NCBI GenBank assembly: GCA_938048735.1
Contig: CALIUM010000025.1
Location: 1 to 35,337, forward strand
Origin: an uncultured archaeon
GTDB lineage: Archaea; Thermoproteota; Bathyarchaeia; TCS64
Reading direction: 5' to 3'
DNA: 35,337 nucleotides
Shown piece after piece: positions 5,833 through 13,820 of this stretch (its first letter is position 1; each line of letters starts with the position of its first letter). Under the pieces are notes generated by a model, which had not been told where the DNA came from, made no database searches, and saw only the letters and a list, made by a program, of their open reading frames with translations. The translations under genes were made by a program, and so were the position numbers.

Positions 5833-7008
5833 CTAACTGCCCATAACTCTTCTTGTAGTTACAACCTCCTTAACTATGACTCCCCTTTCCCGAAGCTCCC
5901 TTAAAAGCCTCCTCGTAAGCTCACCTCTTATAACCCTTACTGGGGGCACCAGCCCCCTCTCGGTTATGTCTCCCCTGCCTATCATCCTAGCGACTATGGC
6001 TGCTGTATAACTCGTCGTCTTGGCCATGGAGGTGATGTCCTTGACCTCATCGTAGTGGTCGACCGTTTCGAAGGTGTAGCAGGTCTCACAATCATCTTTG
6101 TAACCCTCGACAGTCACCCTGAAGACGGTGATGTCCCTCTCCTTCTCCTCCAGCCTGACCTTAGGATATATTATCCGGCTGAAGACCTCGAATGGTACTA
6201 TCTTCTCCCCCCTGAACTCGATGGGGTCTCTGCTCAAGAGGCCGCACTCATCTAAGAAGTTCACCTTATCACAATACCCAGCATACCTAACCGTCATCTC
6301 CGAGCAGTTCTTGACCCCTCTAAACTTCTCTACCTCGTACAAGGTCTGGGGAAAACCGTCGTAGAAGCACTCGAGCGGCCTCTCTATCCCCTCGAAGCAT
6401 ATGGGCTCGCCGAGGGTGTAGCGTTTAATGTATTTCTCCTTCCCATCCTCGATCACCTTCACCATACCGGGTCTGAGGGGGAGGTAGGGGCCTCCAAAGA
6501 CTATCTTATAGTCGAGGGGGGGCTTCGGGTCACGTGGGATACCTCCACACCAGATCCTCACGGACTCCACGCGGTCGAGCATATCCATTCCATATGCGGC
6601 TAGAATATCGACCAGCCCAGGCTCCACCCCACATCCGGGAATTATGGTCACACCAGCCCCCAACGCAGAGGAGTTTATATCGCTCCAGTCCTTCTCTGCC
6701 GCGCTTGCGAGATCCACCGCATGAACCCCAGCCTCTATGCACGCCCAGGTGGCGTCCACATTCAACCACCTTAGGAGGGCTATCCCAGCAACATCGTATC
6801 CCTTTAAAACCTCAACCAGCCCCTTCCTGTCCCTCACGTCTTGAACCACTGTCCTGAGCTTGGAGGGGTGACCGAGCCACGAAGCAACCCTCCTAAGCCT
6901 CTCCGCATCTATATCCACTAGCAGAACCTCTTCTACCTCTGGGCTCTCAAGACAATCCATGGCGAGGGCTGGGCCCATCAGCCCAGCCCCTAAAACAGCT
7001 ATCTTCAA
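5833..7008 (-). CDS. Saccharopine dehydrogenase-family oxidoreductase
   Basis: A 391-residue protein with start TTG 7008, preceded by an AAGGAGA ribosome site. An N-terminal Rossmann domain begins with VLGAGLMGPALA (Gly7, Gly9, Gly12) and continues with VDIDAERL, which favours NAD(H). GCGVEPG at 125-131 and a long C-terminal alpha/beta domain match the saccharopine dehydrogenase/lysine 6-dehydrogenase family. By length and motifs it is closest to archaeal L-lysine 6-dehydrogenase-like enzymes; the substrate cannot be fixed from sequence. It is divergent from the acyl-CoA dehydrogenase and borders the mobile element. A palindromic GGCCTCGAAGGCC lies just downstream (5806-5818). Confidence 0.75.
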   Translation of the reverse strand: MKIAVLGAGLMGPALAMDCLESPEVEEVLLVDIDAERLRRVASWLGHPSKLRTVVQDVRDRKGLVEVLKGYDVAGIALLRWLNVDATWACIEAGVHAVDLASAAEKDWSDINSSALGAGVTIIPGCGVEPGLVDILAAYGMDMLDRVESVRIWCGGIPRDPKPPLDYKIVFGGPYLPLRPGMVKVIEDGKEKYIKRYTLGEPICFEGIERPLECFYDGFPQTLYEVEKFRGVKNCSEMTVRYAGYCDKVNFLDECGLLSRDPIEFRGEKIVPFEVFSRIIYPKVRLEEKERDITVFRVTVEGYKDDCETCYTFETVDHYDEVKDITSMAKTTSYTAAIVARMIGRGDITERGLVPPVRVIRGELTRRLLRELRERGVIVKEVVTTRRVMGS

Positions 7009-7127
7009 TCTCCTTCACCCAACAACTTCTTTTTGATCCCATTCTATATAAAATCTCTGTCGAGGTCTTAGGCCTCAACAAAGGTTAAATGTGGTTTGAG
7101 GATATTCCAATATGAGGTTTGAGAAAG

Positions 7128-8333
7128 ATGGTGGACTTCTCCTTTACAGAGGAGCAAAGCCTCTTCAGGGAGACCGTAAGGGAGTGGCTTGCTAAGAACC
7201 TTCCCCTAGAGAGGGTAAGGGAGAACGATGTAAAGCAGAGGCTCCCTAAGGACCTGATAAAGGGGTTGGGGGATCTCGGCCTCCTATGCATGACACTTCC
7301 TGAGGAGCATGGAGGGGCTGGAGCCGACTGGGTCACCACGACCATCGCCGCGGAGGAGCTGGGCTACGCAGACATATCCATAGCCCTCCCCGTCTTCTTC
7401 CTTGTTCAGGCGAGTTGGGGATATGTAGTTGATAGATACTGCACGGAGACCGTAAGGGATGAGGTTCTAAGGAAGGCAGCTAGAGGAGAGGCCTTCATAG
7501 GGATAGCTGCCACCGAGCCCGGTGGAGGCTCAGATGTAGCAGGCTTCCAGACAACCCTGAAGAGGGGTGAGGGGCACTGGATCGTTAACGGTGAGAAGAC
7601 ATATATAAGCGGGACGGAGGAGTGCCTAGAACTCGGAGGGGGATACTTCTGCGTAGGTTACCATGACAGGTCTCTCGGTCATAGGGGCATGACCGCCTTC
7701 TACCTCCCCCTGAAGGCTCAGGGAGTAGAGGTGACGAAGAGGTTCGAGGATATGGGGAGGATGGCCATAAGCACTGGCGGCTTCAAGATGACGGATGTAG
7801 TCATACCGGATGAATATCAACTCGGGGAGACTGGAAGGGGATTCTACCTGACGATGGAGGGCTTCGACGACGCCCGCCTCCTGGTCTCGGCCAGCTGTAT
7901 AGGGGCTGCTCAGAGAGCCCTTGAGATCGGGATCGAGTATATAAAGGAGAGGAGAGCCTTCGAGCAACCCCTCGCAAGGTTCCAAGGGATCCAATTTGAA
8001 CTCGCTGACATGGTTGCCAGGCTTGAGGCGACTAGGGCTCTAATATACAAAACCGCATGGATCCTTGATGAGAAATATAAAGGAAAGATAGGGGCCCTAG
8101 AGGCGTCAAAGTGGATCTCGATGTGTAAGCTTCTCGCCCCAGAGCTCGCCTTCGATGTATTCAAGAGGACCATGCTATGGCTCGGAGCCTATGGGTACAC
8201 GAAGGAGTGCCCCTTAGAGATGGGCCTAAGGGGGGTAATGAGCTACTGTATCGGAGCCGAAGGGGCTGCAAACATACAAAGGATCGTGATAGCCAGAGAG
8301 ACCCTGGGAAGGGAGTACACAAGAACGAGATGA
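7128..8333 (+). CDS. Acyl-CoA dehydrogenase
   Basis: About 400 residues, the usual length. The N-terminal helical domain begins MVDFSFTEEQSLFRETVREW, and the middle FAD/acyl-binding segment contains AATEPGGGSDVAG and WIVNGEKTYISG. The C-terminal helical domain has IGAEGAANIQR, which keeps the Glu of the usual YEG catalytic segment. It would oxidise an acyl-CoA to the 2-enoyl-CoA with transfer of electrons to ETF or a similar carrier; no ETF gene is in view. ATG 7128 is preferred over TTG 7119. A TATA-like GGTTAAATG lies at 7083-7091. The neighbouring lysine-dehydrogenase-like gene suggests amino-acid or fatty-acid catabolism, but the acyl specificity is unknown. Confidence 0.92.
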   Translation: MVDFSFTEEQSLFRETVREWLAKNLPLERVRENDVKQRLPKDLIKGLGDLGLLCMTLPEEHGGAGADWVTTTIAAEELGYADISIALPVFFLVQASWGYVVDRYCTETVRDEVLRKAARGEAFIGIAATEPGGGSDVAGFQTTLKRGEGHWIVNGEKTYISGTEECLELGGGYFCVGYHDRSLGHRGMTAFYLPLKAQGVEVTKRFEDMGRMAISTGGFKMTDVVIPDEYQLGETGRGFYLTMEGFDDARLLVSASCIGAAQRALEIGIEYIKERRAFEQPLARFQGIQFELADMVARLEATRALIYKTAWILDEKYKGKIGALEASKWISMCKLLAPELAFDVFKRTMLWLGAYGYTKECPLEMGLRGVMSYCIGAEGAANIQRIVIARETLGREYTRTR

Positions 8334-8346
8334 GGATTCATCTCCA

Positions 8347-8378
8347 TTATTTATTAATCAATTATTATTTATTTTTCT
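8347..8378 (+). terminator. T-rich stretch after the acyl-CoA dehydrogenase
   Basis: A 32-base AT-only run ending in ATTTATTTTTCT, beginning 13 bases after the stop. Archaeal termination often uses T-rich stretches without a hairpin; this fits, and the next gene has its own TATA-like box at 8407-8416. Confidence 0.35.
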
Positions 8379-8441
8379 ATCCCGTCCTCCTTTCAATAGA
8401 GAGGATATAGTTAAATCTTCGGGTTATTCCTACCAACCCCG

Positions 8442-10517
8442 TTGAAGAGGGTTCTAGTAATCTGCGAGAAGCCCAAGGCAGCTGAGCGGGTGGCCAAAGC
8501 CCTAGACGATAATGGGGCTCCAAGGGAGGCGAAAAGCCTTGGAGTGCCCTACTATATCTCCAGAAGAGAGGATAAAGAACTCATAGTTGTATCTGCCCTT
8601 GGCCACCTGTTCACGGTGACCGCGGATAGGCGGGGATGGAGCTACCCCATCTTTGAAACCAAGTGGATCCCAATTCATGAGGTGACTAGGTCGAGGAGGG
8701 CTTCGAACCACCTTAGGTTGATTGAGAGCCTGGCCAAAGAGGCTGACGAGTTCGTCAGCGCTTGTGACTACGATATAGAGGGCAGCCTAATAGCCTACAA
8801 TATACTCGCCCACATACTGCCTGCGGAGAGGCTGAAGGATGCTGGTAGGATGAGGTTCTCCAGCCTTACAAAGGAGGCCCTCTTGGAGGCGTGGAGGAAA
8901 AGGTCGGGAACCCTAGACTACCCGGTCATAGAGGCTGGAAAGGCAAGGCATGAAGTGGATTGGATCTTCGGGATCAACCTAAGCCGGGCCCTAATGAGCT
9001 CGGTGAGAAGGGCGATGGGAAGATTTAGACCTATGAGCATAGGCAGGGTTCAAGGCCCCACCTTAAACTTCTTAAAGGAGAGGGAGGTAGAGATAAGGAC
9101 ATTCGTGCCGACACCATTCTGGGCTCTAGAGGCCTATGCCGTGATAGATGGTAGAAAATATCGCCTTGAGTATTACAGGCCTTATATGGAAAGGGAAAGA
9201 GAGGCCCTCGAAATCGCATCTAGATGCGATGGAGAGAATGGATATGTGGAGCTCCTATCTTCCAGTAGAAGGTCCATTCCTCCCCCCAACCCCTTCAGCC
9301 TCGGCGACCTGCAGCATGAGGCCCATAGGGTCTATGGATACTCACCTACAAAAACCCTCAAGATAGCTGAGGTTCTTTATCTTAAGGCCTTAATAAGCTA
9401 TCCGAGGACATCAAGCCAGAGAATTCCCCCCTCCATAGACCTGAGAGAGATCCTCCATGGACTGAGGGGAATAGAGGCATATAGGGAACTCGCTGTAGGC
9501 CTCCTCTCAAGAACTCATTTTAGGATTAGACAGGGCCTAAAAGAAGACCCAGCTCACCCAGCAATTCACCCCACAGGATACTATGAGGAAAGGCTGAGAC
9601 CTCATGAGAGGAGACTATTCGACCTAATATGCAGGAGATTCATGGCCTCCATGGGAGAGCCGGCCCACACCCTCGAAACGGACGCCCAGATCGAAGTAAA
9701 GGGGTACCGCTTCCATCTGAGGGGGAGCAGGCTTATCGACCGGGGCTGGATGAGCATCTATGGTCCATTTTCAAAGTATAAGGAAGAAACCCTCCCTCCT
9801 CTAAAACATGGTCAGATAATCGAAAGGATCTCGGTGAGGGCTGAGAGGAGGAACACCAAACCCCCTCCAAGGCTTGACCAGCCCTCCCTCTTGAAGCTTA
9901 TGGAGAGAGAGGAGATCGGGACCAAGGCCACAAGGTCCGAGATTATTGAGACCTTATTCAGGAGGGGTTACATTGAGGGCTCTTCCATAAGGTTGACAGA
10001 TCTGGGTCTAGCTGTCGTGGATGCATTAGAAAAGTACTGCCCCGAGATCTTGTCCCCTGAGTTGACCCGCTACCTAGAGAAGCAACTCGAACGCATGCAG
10101 TTATCTGAGACAAACTCAGCCCTAGTCTTGAAGGATGCCGTTGAAGCCCTCAAGCCACCTCTCTACAAACTAAAGGAGAGAGAACTCGAGATAGGGCTAG
10201 AAATAGGCTCCGCTTTAGGATCCCCATCTCATGTTGAAGGCTCTCTTGGATCCTGTCCAAGGTGTAATACTGGAAAGATGATGATCATATGGAATAAGAG
10301 AACCGGCAAGAGGTTCGCAGGCTGCAGCAACTATATTAAGGGGTTATGCTCGAACAGCTTCCCCCTACCTCAGAGGGGTGAGATTAAAGCATGTGGAGAG
10401 GCATGCCCAATATGCGGAGCCCCCCTTATCACCCTGAAGAGGGGAAGGATCTTCCGTAAGCTTTGTGTAAATCATGAATGCAGCTATGGAAGGGGTGGTG
10501 AAAAACATGGAAGATAG
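8442..10517 (+). CDS. topA: DNA topoisomerase IA
   Basis: A 691-residue type IA topoisomerase. The Toprim domain has VICEKPKAA (Glu9) and CDYDIEGS with Asp109, Asp111 and Glu113 for Mg2+. The catalytic tyrosine is Tyr320 in LISYPRTSS; EIGTKATRSE near 491-500 is the conserved DNA-binding segment. Two C-terminal zinc ribbons follow: CPRC...C...C at about 605-636 and CPIC...C...C at about 655-680. It relaxes negative supercoils and resolves replication or recombination intermediates. No helicase domain is present, so this is not reverse gyrase. Start TTG 8442 lies about 30 bases after ATAGTTAAAT (8407-8416), consistent with a leaderless transcript. It overlaps the next small gene by 11 bases. 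Confidence 0.95.
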   Translation: MKRVLVICEKPKAAERVAKALDDNGAPREAKSLGVPYYISRREDKELIVVSALGHLFTVTADRRGWSYPIFETKWIPIHEVTRSRRASNHLRLIESLAKEADEFVSACDYDIEGSLIAYNILAHILPAERLKDAGRMRFSSLTKEALLEAWRKRSGTLDYPVIEAGKARHEVDWIFGINLSRALMSSVRRAMGRFRPMSIGRVQGPTLNFLKEREVEIRTFVPTPFWALEAYAVIDGRKYRLEYYRPYMEREREALEIASRCDGENGYVELLSSSRRSIPPPNPFSLGDLQHEAHRVYGYSPTKTLKIAEVLYLKALISYPRTSSQRIPPSIDLREILHGLRGIEAYRELAVGLLSRTHFRIRQGLKEDPAHPAIHPTGYYEERLRPHERRLFDLICRRFMASMGEPAHTLETDAQIEVKGYRFHLRGSRLIDRGWMSIYGPFSKYKEETLPPLKHGQIIERISVRAERRNTKPPPRLDQPSLLKLMEREEIGTKATRSEIIETLFRRGYIEGSSIRLTDLGLAVVDALEKYCPEILSPELTRYLEKQLERMQLSETNSALVLKDAVEALKPPLYKLKERELEIGLEIGSALGSPSHVEGSLGSCPRCNTGKMMIIWNKRTGKRFAGCSNYIKGLCSNSFPLPQRGEIKACGEACPICGAPLITLKRGRIFRKLCVNHECSYGRGGEKHGR

Positions 10518-10728
10518 ATGCCTCATCTGCAACCGCCCGAGGATGAGTGGGGGCCAGCTTTGCAGATATCATCAGCAAGCCTACGATAGGCTCATGGATG
10601 CCTTCATCTCATGGAGGACAGCTCTAAATGTCGATTGGAGAGGGTTTCTCGAGGAGGTCTTAAAACTTCCCGAAATTGGGGAATGGGCTAGGGAGGTCGC
10701 TGAAAACCTCCTAAAGCGGGCTCAATAG
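10507..10728 (+). CDS. Small zinc-binding protein downstream of topA
   Basis: ATG 10507 with GGTGGTGA upstream gives 73 residues; an earlier in-frame ATG at 10474 lies deeper inside topA and is less likely. CLICNRPRMSGGQLCRYH is a CCCH zinc knuckle, followed by an amphipathic helical region with DWRGFLEEVLKL. Translational coupling to topA suggests a DNA-related role. Family not recognised. Confidence 0.65.
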   Translation: MEDRCLICNRPRMSGGQLCRYHQQAYDRLMDAFISWRTALNVDWRGFLEEVLKLPEIGEWAREVAENLLKRAQ

Positions 10729-11066
10729 GCTGGCTGTTTACCTATCTCCCACCTGCTCTGCTTCCCTTCCCTGACCCAAGCTCCACCTAGGCTCCTCACA
10801 GCCTCATTTACTGAGCCCCAAAGGTCTCCTAGAAACCTCTTGGGGGTGATTACCGTTACATCCTCCCTGTCCTCTATATCGAGTAAGGAGACATCGACCC
10901 CCATAGAGGACAGCCTTTCACTTATCGATGTGAACCTCTCAACCTTTTCCTCGCCTATGGGCTTTATACTGGGCTCAGGCCTTCCAATCGAGAGGATTAT
11001 CCCTATCCTAGCACCGCACTCAGGGCAGGTGATCCAGGTTATCCTCCCCTCTTCATCCCTCTCCAA
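10722..11066 (-). CDS. Conserved-looking small protein with one CxxC
   Basis: A 114-residue protein starting at TTG 11066 with GAGGTGAGGGA just upstream. The N-terminus TWITCPECGARIG carries a single zinc-knuckle half. The second half (TPKRFLGDLWGSVNEAVRSL, then GGAWVREGKQSRWEIG) looks like a compact alpha/beta domain with conserved Trp and Gly. It is convergent with the small zinc protein, overlapping its end by 7 bases. With one CxxC it may dimerise around zinc or use another ligand. No function can be assigned. Confidence 0.55.
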   Translation of the reverse strand: MERDEEGRITWITCPECGARIGIILSIGRPEPSIKPIGEEKVERFTSISERLSSMGVDVSLLDIEDREDVTVITPKRFLGDLWGSVNEAVRSLGGAWVREGKQSRWEIGKQPAY

Positions 11067-11153
11067 TCCCTCACCTCATGTATAGTTATGGCCATCATCT
11101 TAAAAACCATGCTGAACTCCGTTGAGGAGGTGGCACCCCCCTCTAAGGGCGCC

Positions 11154-11179
11154 TTTTGTCTCAAAAATATGAGACAAAA
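11154..11179. repeat. Perfect 10-base inverted repeat
   Basis: TTTTGTCTCA (11154-11163) and TGAGACAAAA (11170-11179) are exact complements around a 6-base AAAATA spacer. It is suited to an operator for a dimeric regulator or an RNA hairpin ending in a T or A run on either strand. It is about 90 bases from the small leftward gene and 340 from nucS. Confidence 0.7.
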
Positions 11180-11271
11180 ATGCTCCAAATTCCCGGGGAA
11201 ACCCAGGCAGAGGGTGGATGGAGGTAGAGGATGACGGCTAGATCCTATTCAGAGGCCATGGCTATAACTTC

Positions 11272-11328
11272 AGTCCAAAAATTCGAAGCTCCTCTTTCCA
11301 TGGGGCCTCCAGGCCCCGTTCTCGGACT
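11272..11328. ncRNA. Candidate structured RNA element
   Basis: The outer arms AGTCC (11272-11276) and GGACT (11324-11328) enclose GGGGCC-TCCA-GGCCCC (11302-11317), a stem of six GC pairs closed by a four-base loop. Further complementary TTCGAAG/CGAACTT segments extend to about 11390. No tRNA, C/D-box or SRP signature was recognised, and no strand can be chosen. Low confidence. Confidence 0.25.
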
Positions 11329-11520
11329 TCGATCGAACTTCGTCGCCCTTTATGCCGAGGTTGCATGAGCGGTTAAAGTTCGAAGCCTCATAATGCCTTC
11401 TACGGGCTCTCGAAGAAGTAATACGGACAAGCAAACTATCCATTGTGAGGGGTCCGGGAGGTTAGCCTATATCCGTGAGTGTATGTCCATGTAAACTGTC
11501 AGCTCTTTGAGTGAGTTGTT

Positions 11521-12291
11521 ATGGAAGGGAGACTAGTACTGGAGAATCCCCCTCTTGAGGAGGCTCTCGAGGCCCTTAGGCTGAGGCGCTCTAGAGAGGA
11601 CACCGTCCTCATCGTCGGAGAGTGTTCAGTGAAGTATGATGGAAGAGCCTCCTCGACCTTGGAGCCAGGGGATAGGATAGTCCTAATAAAGTCGGATGGT
11701 TCTCTTCAGGTTCATAGGCCGTTCGAACTCTCCCCGGTCAACTGGCAGCCCTCGGGTTCTGTCCTGAGAGTGAGGGTCCAAGATGGTCTTCTTTTTGTCA
11801 GGGCTTATAATCCAAGAGGAAGGGAGTCTTTAGAGGTTGTTTTCAGCAAACTCGTGCTCTTGGCCGTGCTTGGTCTGAGGGATACGGGATCTTTCTTCCT
11901 CCACGCGAGCGAGGAGGATATGAGGAGCGCCATCCTGCGTCAGCCCTCCATCCTCGAGGAGGGGTTCAAGCCTATCGCCGTGGAGAGACAGGTCGAGCCT
12001 GGGTTTGTAGACATTCTTGGCTTAGATGGAAAGGGGATACTCACGGTTGTTGAGGTTAAAAGGAATGATGCGAGCAGAGATGCAGTCCTTCAGTTGAAAA
12101 GGTACGTCGACTCGTTAAGGATGGAGACTGGAAAAGAGGTTAGGGGGATCATCGCCGCTCCTGGGTTGGCTAGAGGAGCTCAAAGCATGCTCACCTCATT
12201 GGGTCTAGAGTTCAAGGCCCTATCACCTCAGCGGTGCGGAGAGATCATAAAAAGGGGTAAGGAAAGGAAGATGACAGATTTTTTGAGATGA
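11521..12291 (+). CDS. nucS: Mismatch-specific endonuclease NucS/EndoMS
   Basis: A 256-residue protein with the two NucS domains. The N-terminal DNA-binding half includes LEPGDRIVLIKSDGSLQVHR and SPVNW, with Trp75 at the position of the base-stacking Trp known in Pyrococcus NucS. The C-terminal RecB-like nuclease has Glu147, Asp164 (GFVDILG), Glu178 and Lys180 (VVEVKR), and Gln191. It cuts both strands at mismatches and stands in for MutSL in many archaea. The extreme C-terminus KERKMTDFLR resembles a weak PCNA-interacting peptide. It is convergent with kbl with no gap. Confidence 0.93.
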   Translation: MEGRLVLENPPLEEALEALRLRRSREDTVLIVGECSVKYDGRASSTLEPGDRIVLIKSDGSLQVHRPFELSPVNWQPSGSVLRVRVQDGLLFVRAYNPRGRESLEVVFSKLVLLAVLGLRDTGSFFLHASEEDMRSAILRQPSILEEGFKPIAVERQVEPGFVDILGLDGKGILTVVEVKRNDASRDAVLQLKRYVDSLRMETGKEVRGIIAAPGLARGAQSMLTSLGLEFKALSPQRCGEIIKRGKERKMTDFLR

Positions 12292-13503
12292 CTATATTAT
12301 CTCTAGCTCTTTTCCAACATCTTCCAGGTCTTCGATGACCTTATCTAAATCCTCTCTGGAAAGCTGGGAGTGCATCTGCACCCTGATTCTAGCCTTATCC
12401 CTCGCAACCATTGGATAGACGATGGGCATAACGTATATCCCCCTCTCATAGAGCCTCTCGCTCAACATCTTCGCCTTCTCACTCTCTCCGACGATCAATG
12501 GGATTATTGGAGTCTGTGAGGTTCCTGTGTCAAATCCTAAATCCTGAACGGCCTTCCTGAAATAATCGGTGTTCTTCCATAGATCCTTGACATGCCAGGG
12601 CTCCGTCTCCAAGACATCGATGGCAGCTATGCAGGCGGCGACAACGGGAGGTGGCTGGGAGGAGCTGAGGAGCCAAGTCCTGCTCTTGTTCCAAGCGAAC
12701 CTTATGAGGTCCTCCGAGCCTGAGATGTGGCCACCTATGACCCCGTAGGCCTTACTGAAGGTTCCCATCTCAACATGAACCTGCTTGTGGGTGAGGTTGA
12801 AATGGCTCACGATGCCCCTACCCCCTTCTCCCAGCACCCCTTCCCCATGGGCATCATCAACATAAACCATCGCGCCGTGCTCTCCAGCCAGCTTCACAAT
12901 CTCATCTAGGTGGGCTATGTCCCCATCCATCGAGAAGACCCCATCCGTGATTATAAGTATCCTCCGGTATGGCGGATCATGCCTCTCAGCCTCCTCCAAA
13001 ACCCTGTTGAGATCCTCCATGTCGTTATGCTTATAGATCACCCTATCCGCCCTGCTCAGCCTAACCCCGTCAATGATGCTTCCATGATTCAACTCATCAC
13101 TTACGATGAGGTCCCCTCTATCGGCCAGTTGGGGTATAAGACCTGAGTTGGCCATAAAACCAGTTGGATAGGTGAGGGAGGCCTCAGCCCTCTTAAACCT
13201 GGCAAGCCTCCTCTCAAGCATGAGGTGCAGATCCATTGTGCCAGATATGGGCCTAACGGCACCTGAGCCGACCCCGTAGGTCTCTATAGCCTCAATCGCG
13301 GCCTTAATCACTTTAGGATGGGTTGTGAGGCCTAAATAATTGTTGGAGCATAGCATCAGCACCTCCTTCCCATCCACTAGGGCCCTAGGCTTACTTGGGC
13401 CCTGTAAAGTCCTAGGCCTCCAGTCTAAAGCCCTCTCAACCAACTCATCATATTCTGCTTTTAGAAATCCTATCGGATCCCTCAAAGCCCCCACATAAAG
13501 CAA
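12292..13503 (-). CDS. kbl: 2-amino-3-ketobutyrate CoA ligase (glycine C-acetyltransferase)
   Basis: A 403-residue fold-type I PLP enzyme of the alpha-oxoamine synthase family. The N-terminal NNYLGLTTHP, VYVDDAHGEGVLG (Asp216 binds the pyridine nitrogen) and GTFSKAYG (Lys251 forms the Schiff base) are all present. The family also includes 8-amino-7-oxononanoate synthase, but the nearby threonine dehydrogenase gene supports glycine C-acetyltransferase: 2-amino-3-oxobutanoate plus CoA gives glycine and acetyl-CoA. No biotin genes are nearby. Start TTG 13503; a TATA-like AAAAATTTATTAA lies about 20 bases upstream, so the transcript may be leaderless. Confidence 0.85.
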   Translation of the reverse strand: MLYVGALRDPIGFLKAEYDELVERALDWRPRTLQGPSKPRALVDGKEVLMLCSNNYLGLTTHPKVIKAAIEAIETYGVGSGAVRPISGTMDLHLMLERRLARFKRAEASLTYPTGFMANSGLIPQLADRGDLIVSDELNHGSIIDGVRLSRADRVIYKHNDMEDLNRVLEEAERHDPPYRRILIITDGVFSMDGDIAHLDEIVKLAGEHGAMVYVDDAHGEGVLGEGGRGIVSHFNLTHKQVHVEMGTFSKAYGVIGGHISGSEDLIRFAWNKSRTWLLSSSQPPPVVAACIAAIDVLETEPWHVKDLWKNTDYFRKAVQDLGFDTGTSQTPIIPLIVGESEKAKMLSERLYERGIYVMPIVYPMVARDKARIRVQMHSQLSREDLDKVIEDLEDVGKELEII

Positions 13504-13820
13504 TCATAATTCAATTAATAAATTTTTATCTTTCAATCTTAAACTATTTTGGCTTCGTTTGCAAGCGATAAGTGCTGGATACTTTCTTCAAACCCTTAGG
13601 CCCACCAGTTGAACTTGGCGTTGTTTAATGCCTGTAGTCCACCTCACAACCTCATATCCTGAGCTGGGCCGAGCAAGGTAGGCATCCGAAAAATTTCAAT
13701 AATTTGAGAGGGGATGTATAATAAAATCGTCACCGAGCTGGCTTCTAAACAAATTTAATTTTTAAATCTCCCGAAGTCTTTTTACCCTTAATTGAACATT
13801 GATTTGTGTGAATTTTTGAT
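13504..13820. other. 317-base divergent intergenic region between kbl and tdh
   Basis: It separates two divergent genes of one pathway. AT-rich promoter-like boxes flank it (about 13511-13530 for kbl and 13751-13766 for tdh). The middle is more GC-rich and contains complementary GGCCCA (13599-13604) and TGGGCC (13665-13670), 72 bases apart end to end. No gene is seen. A shared regulator may act here. Confidence 0.4.

Larger units (their letters stand above)
11067..11520. other. 454-base gene-free stretch with inverted repeats
   Basis: No reading frame here looks coding. It contains a perfect 10-base inverted repeat (11154-11179), a strong GC hairpin within a longer paired segment (11272-11328) and complementary copies of a TTCGAAG-type motif: CGAACTT at 11334-11340 can pair with AAGTTCG at 11377-11383. 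The density of pairing suggests a structured non-coding RNA or a regulatory region for the genes on either side. I cannot assign it to a known RNA family. Confidence 0.4.

Noticed and set aside
8442-10517. Reverse gyrase
   Set aside because: The protein has only topoisomerase IA domains and zinc ribbons, without a helicase module.
12727-13146. Small plus-strand frames opposite kbl
   Set aside because: They mirror the codon pattern of kbl on the other strand and show no protein-like motifs or ribosome sites.
13599-13670. A tRNA-sized segment with complementary GGCCCA and TGGGCC ends between kbl and tdh
   Set aside because: Neither strand gives a proper D-arm, anticodon stem or T-arm with consistent pairing, so it is not called as a tRNA.
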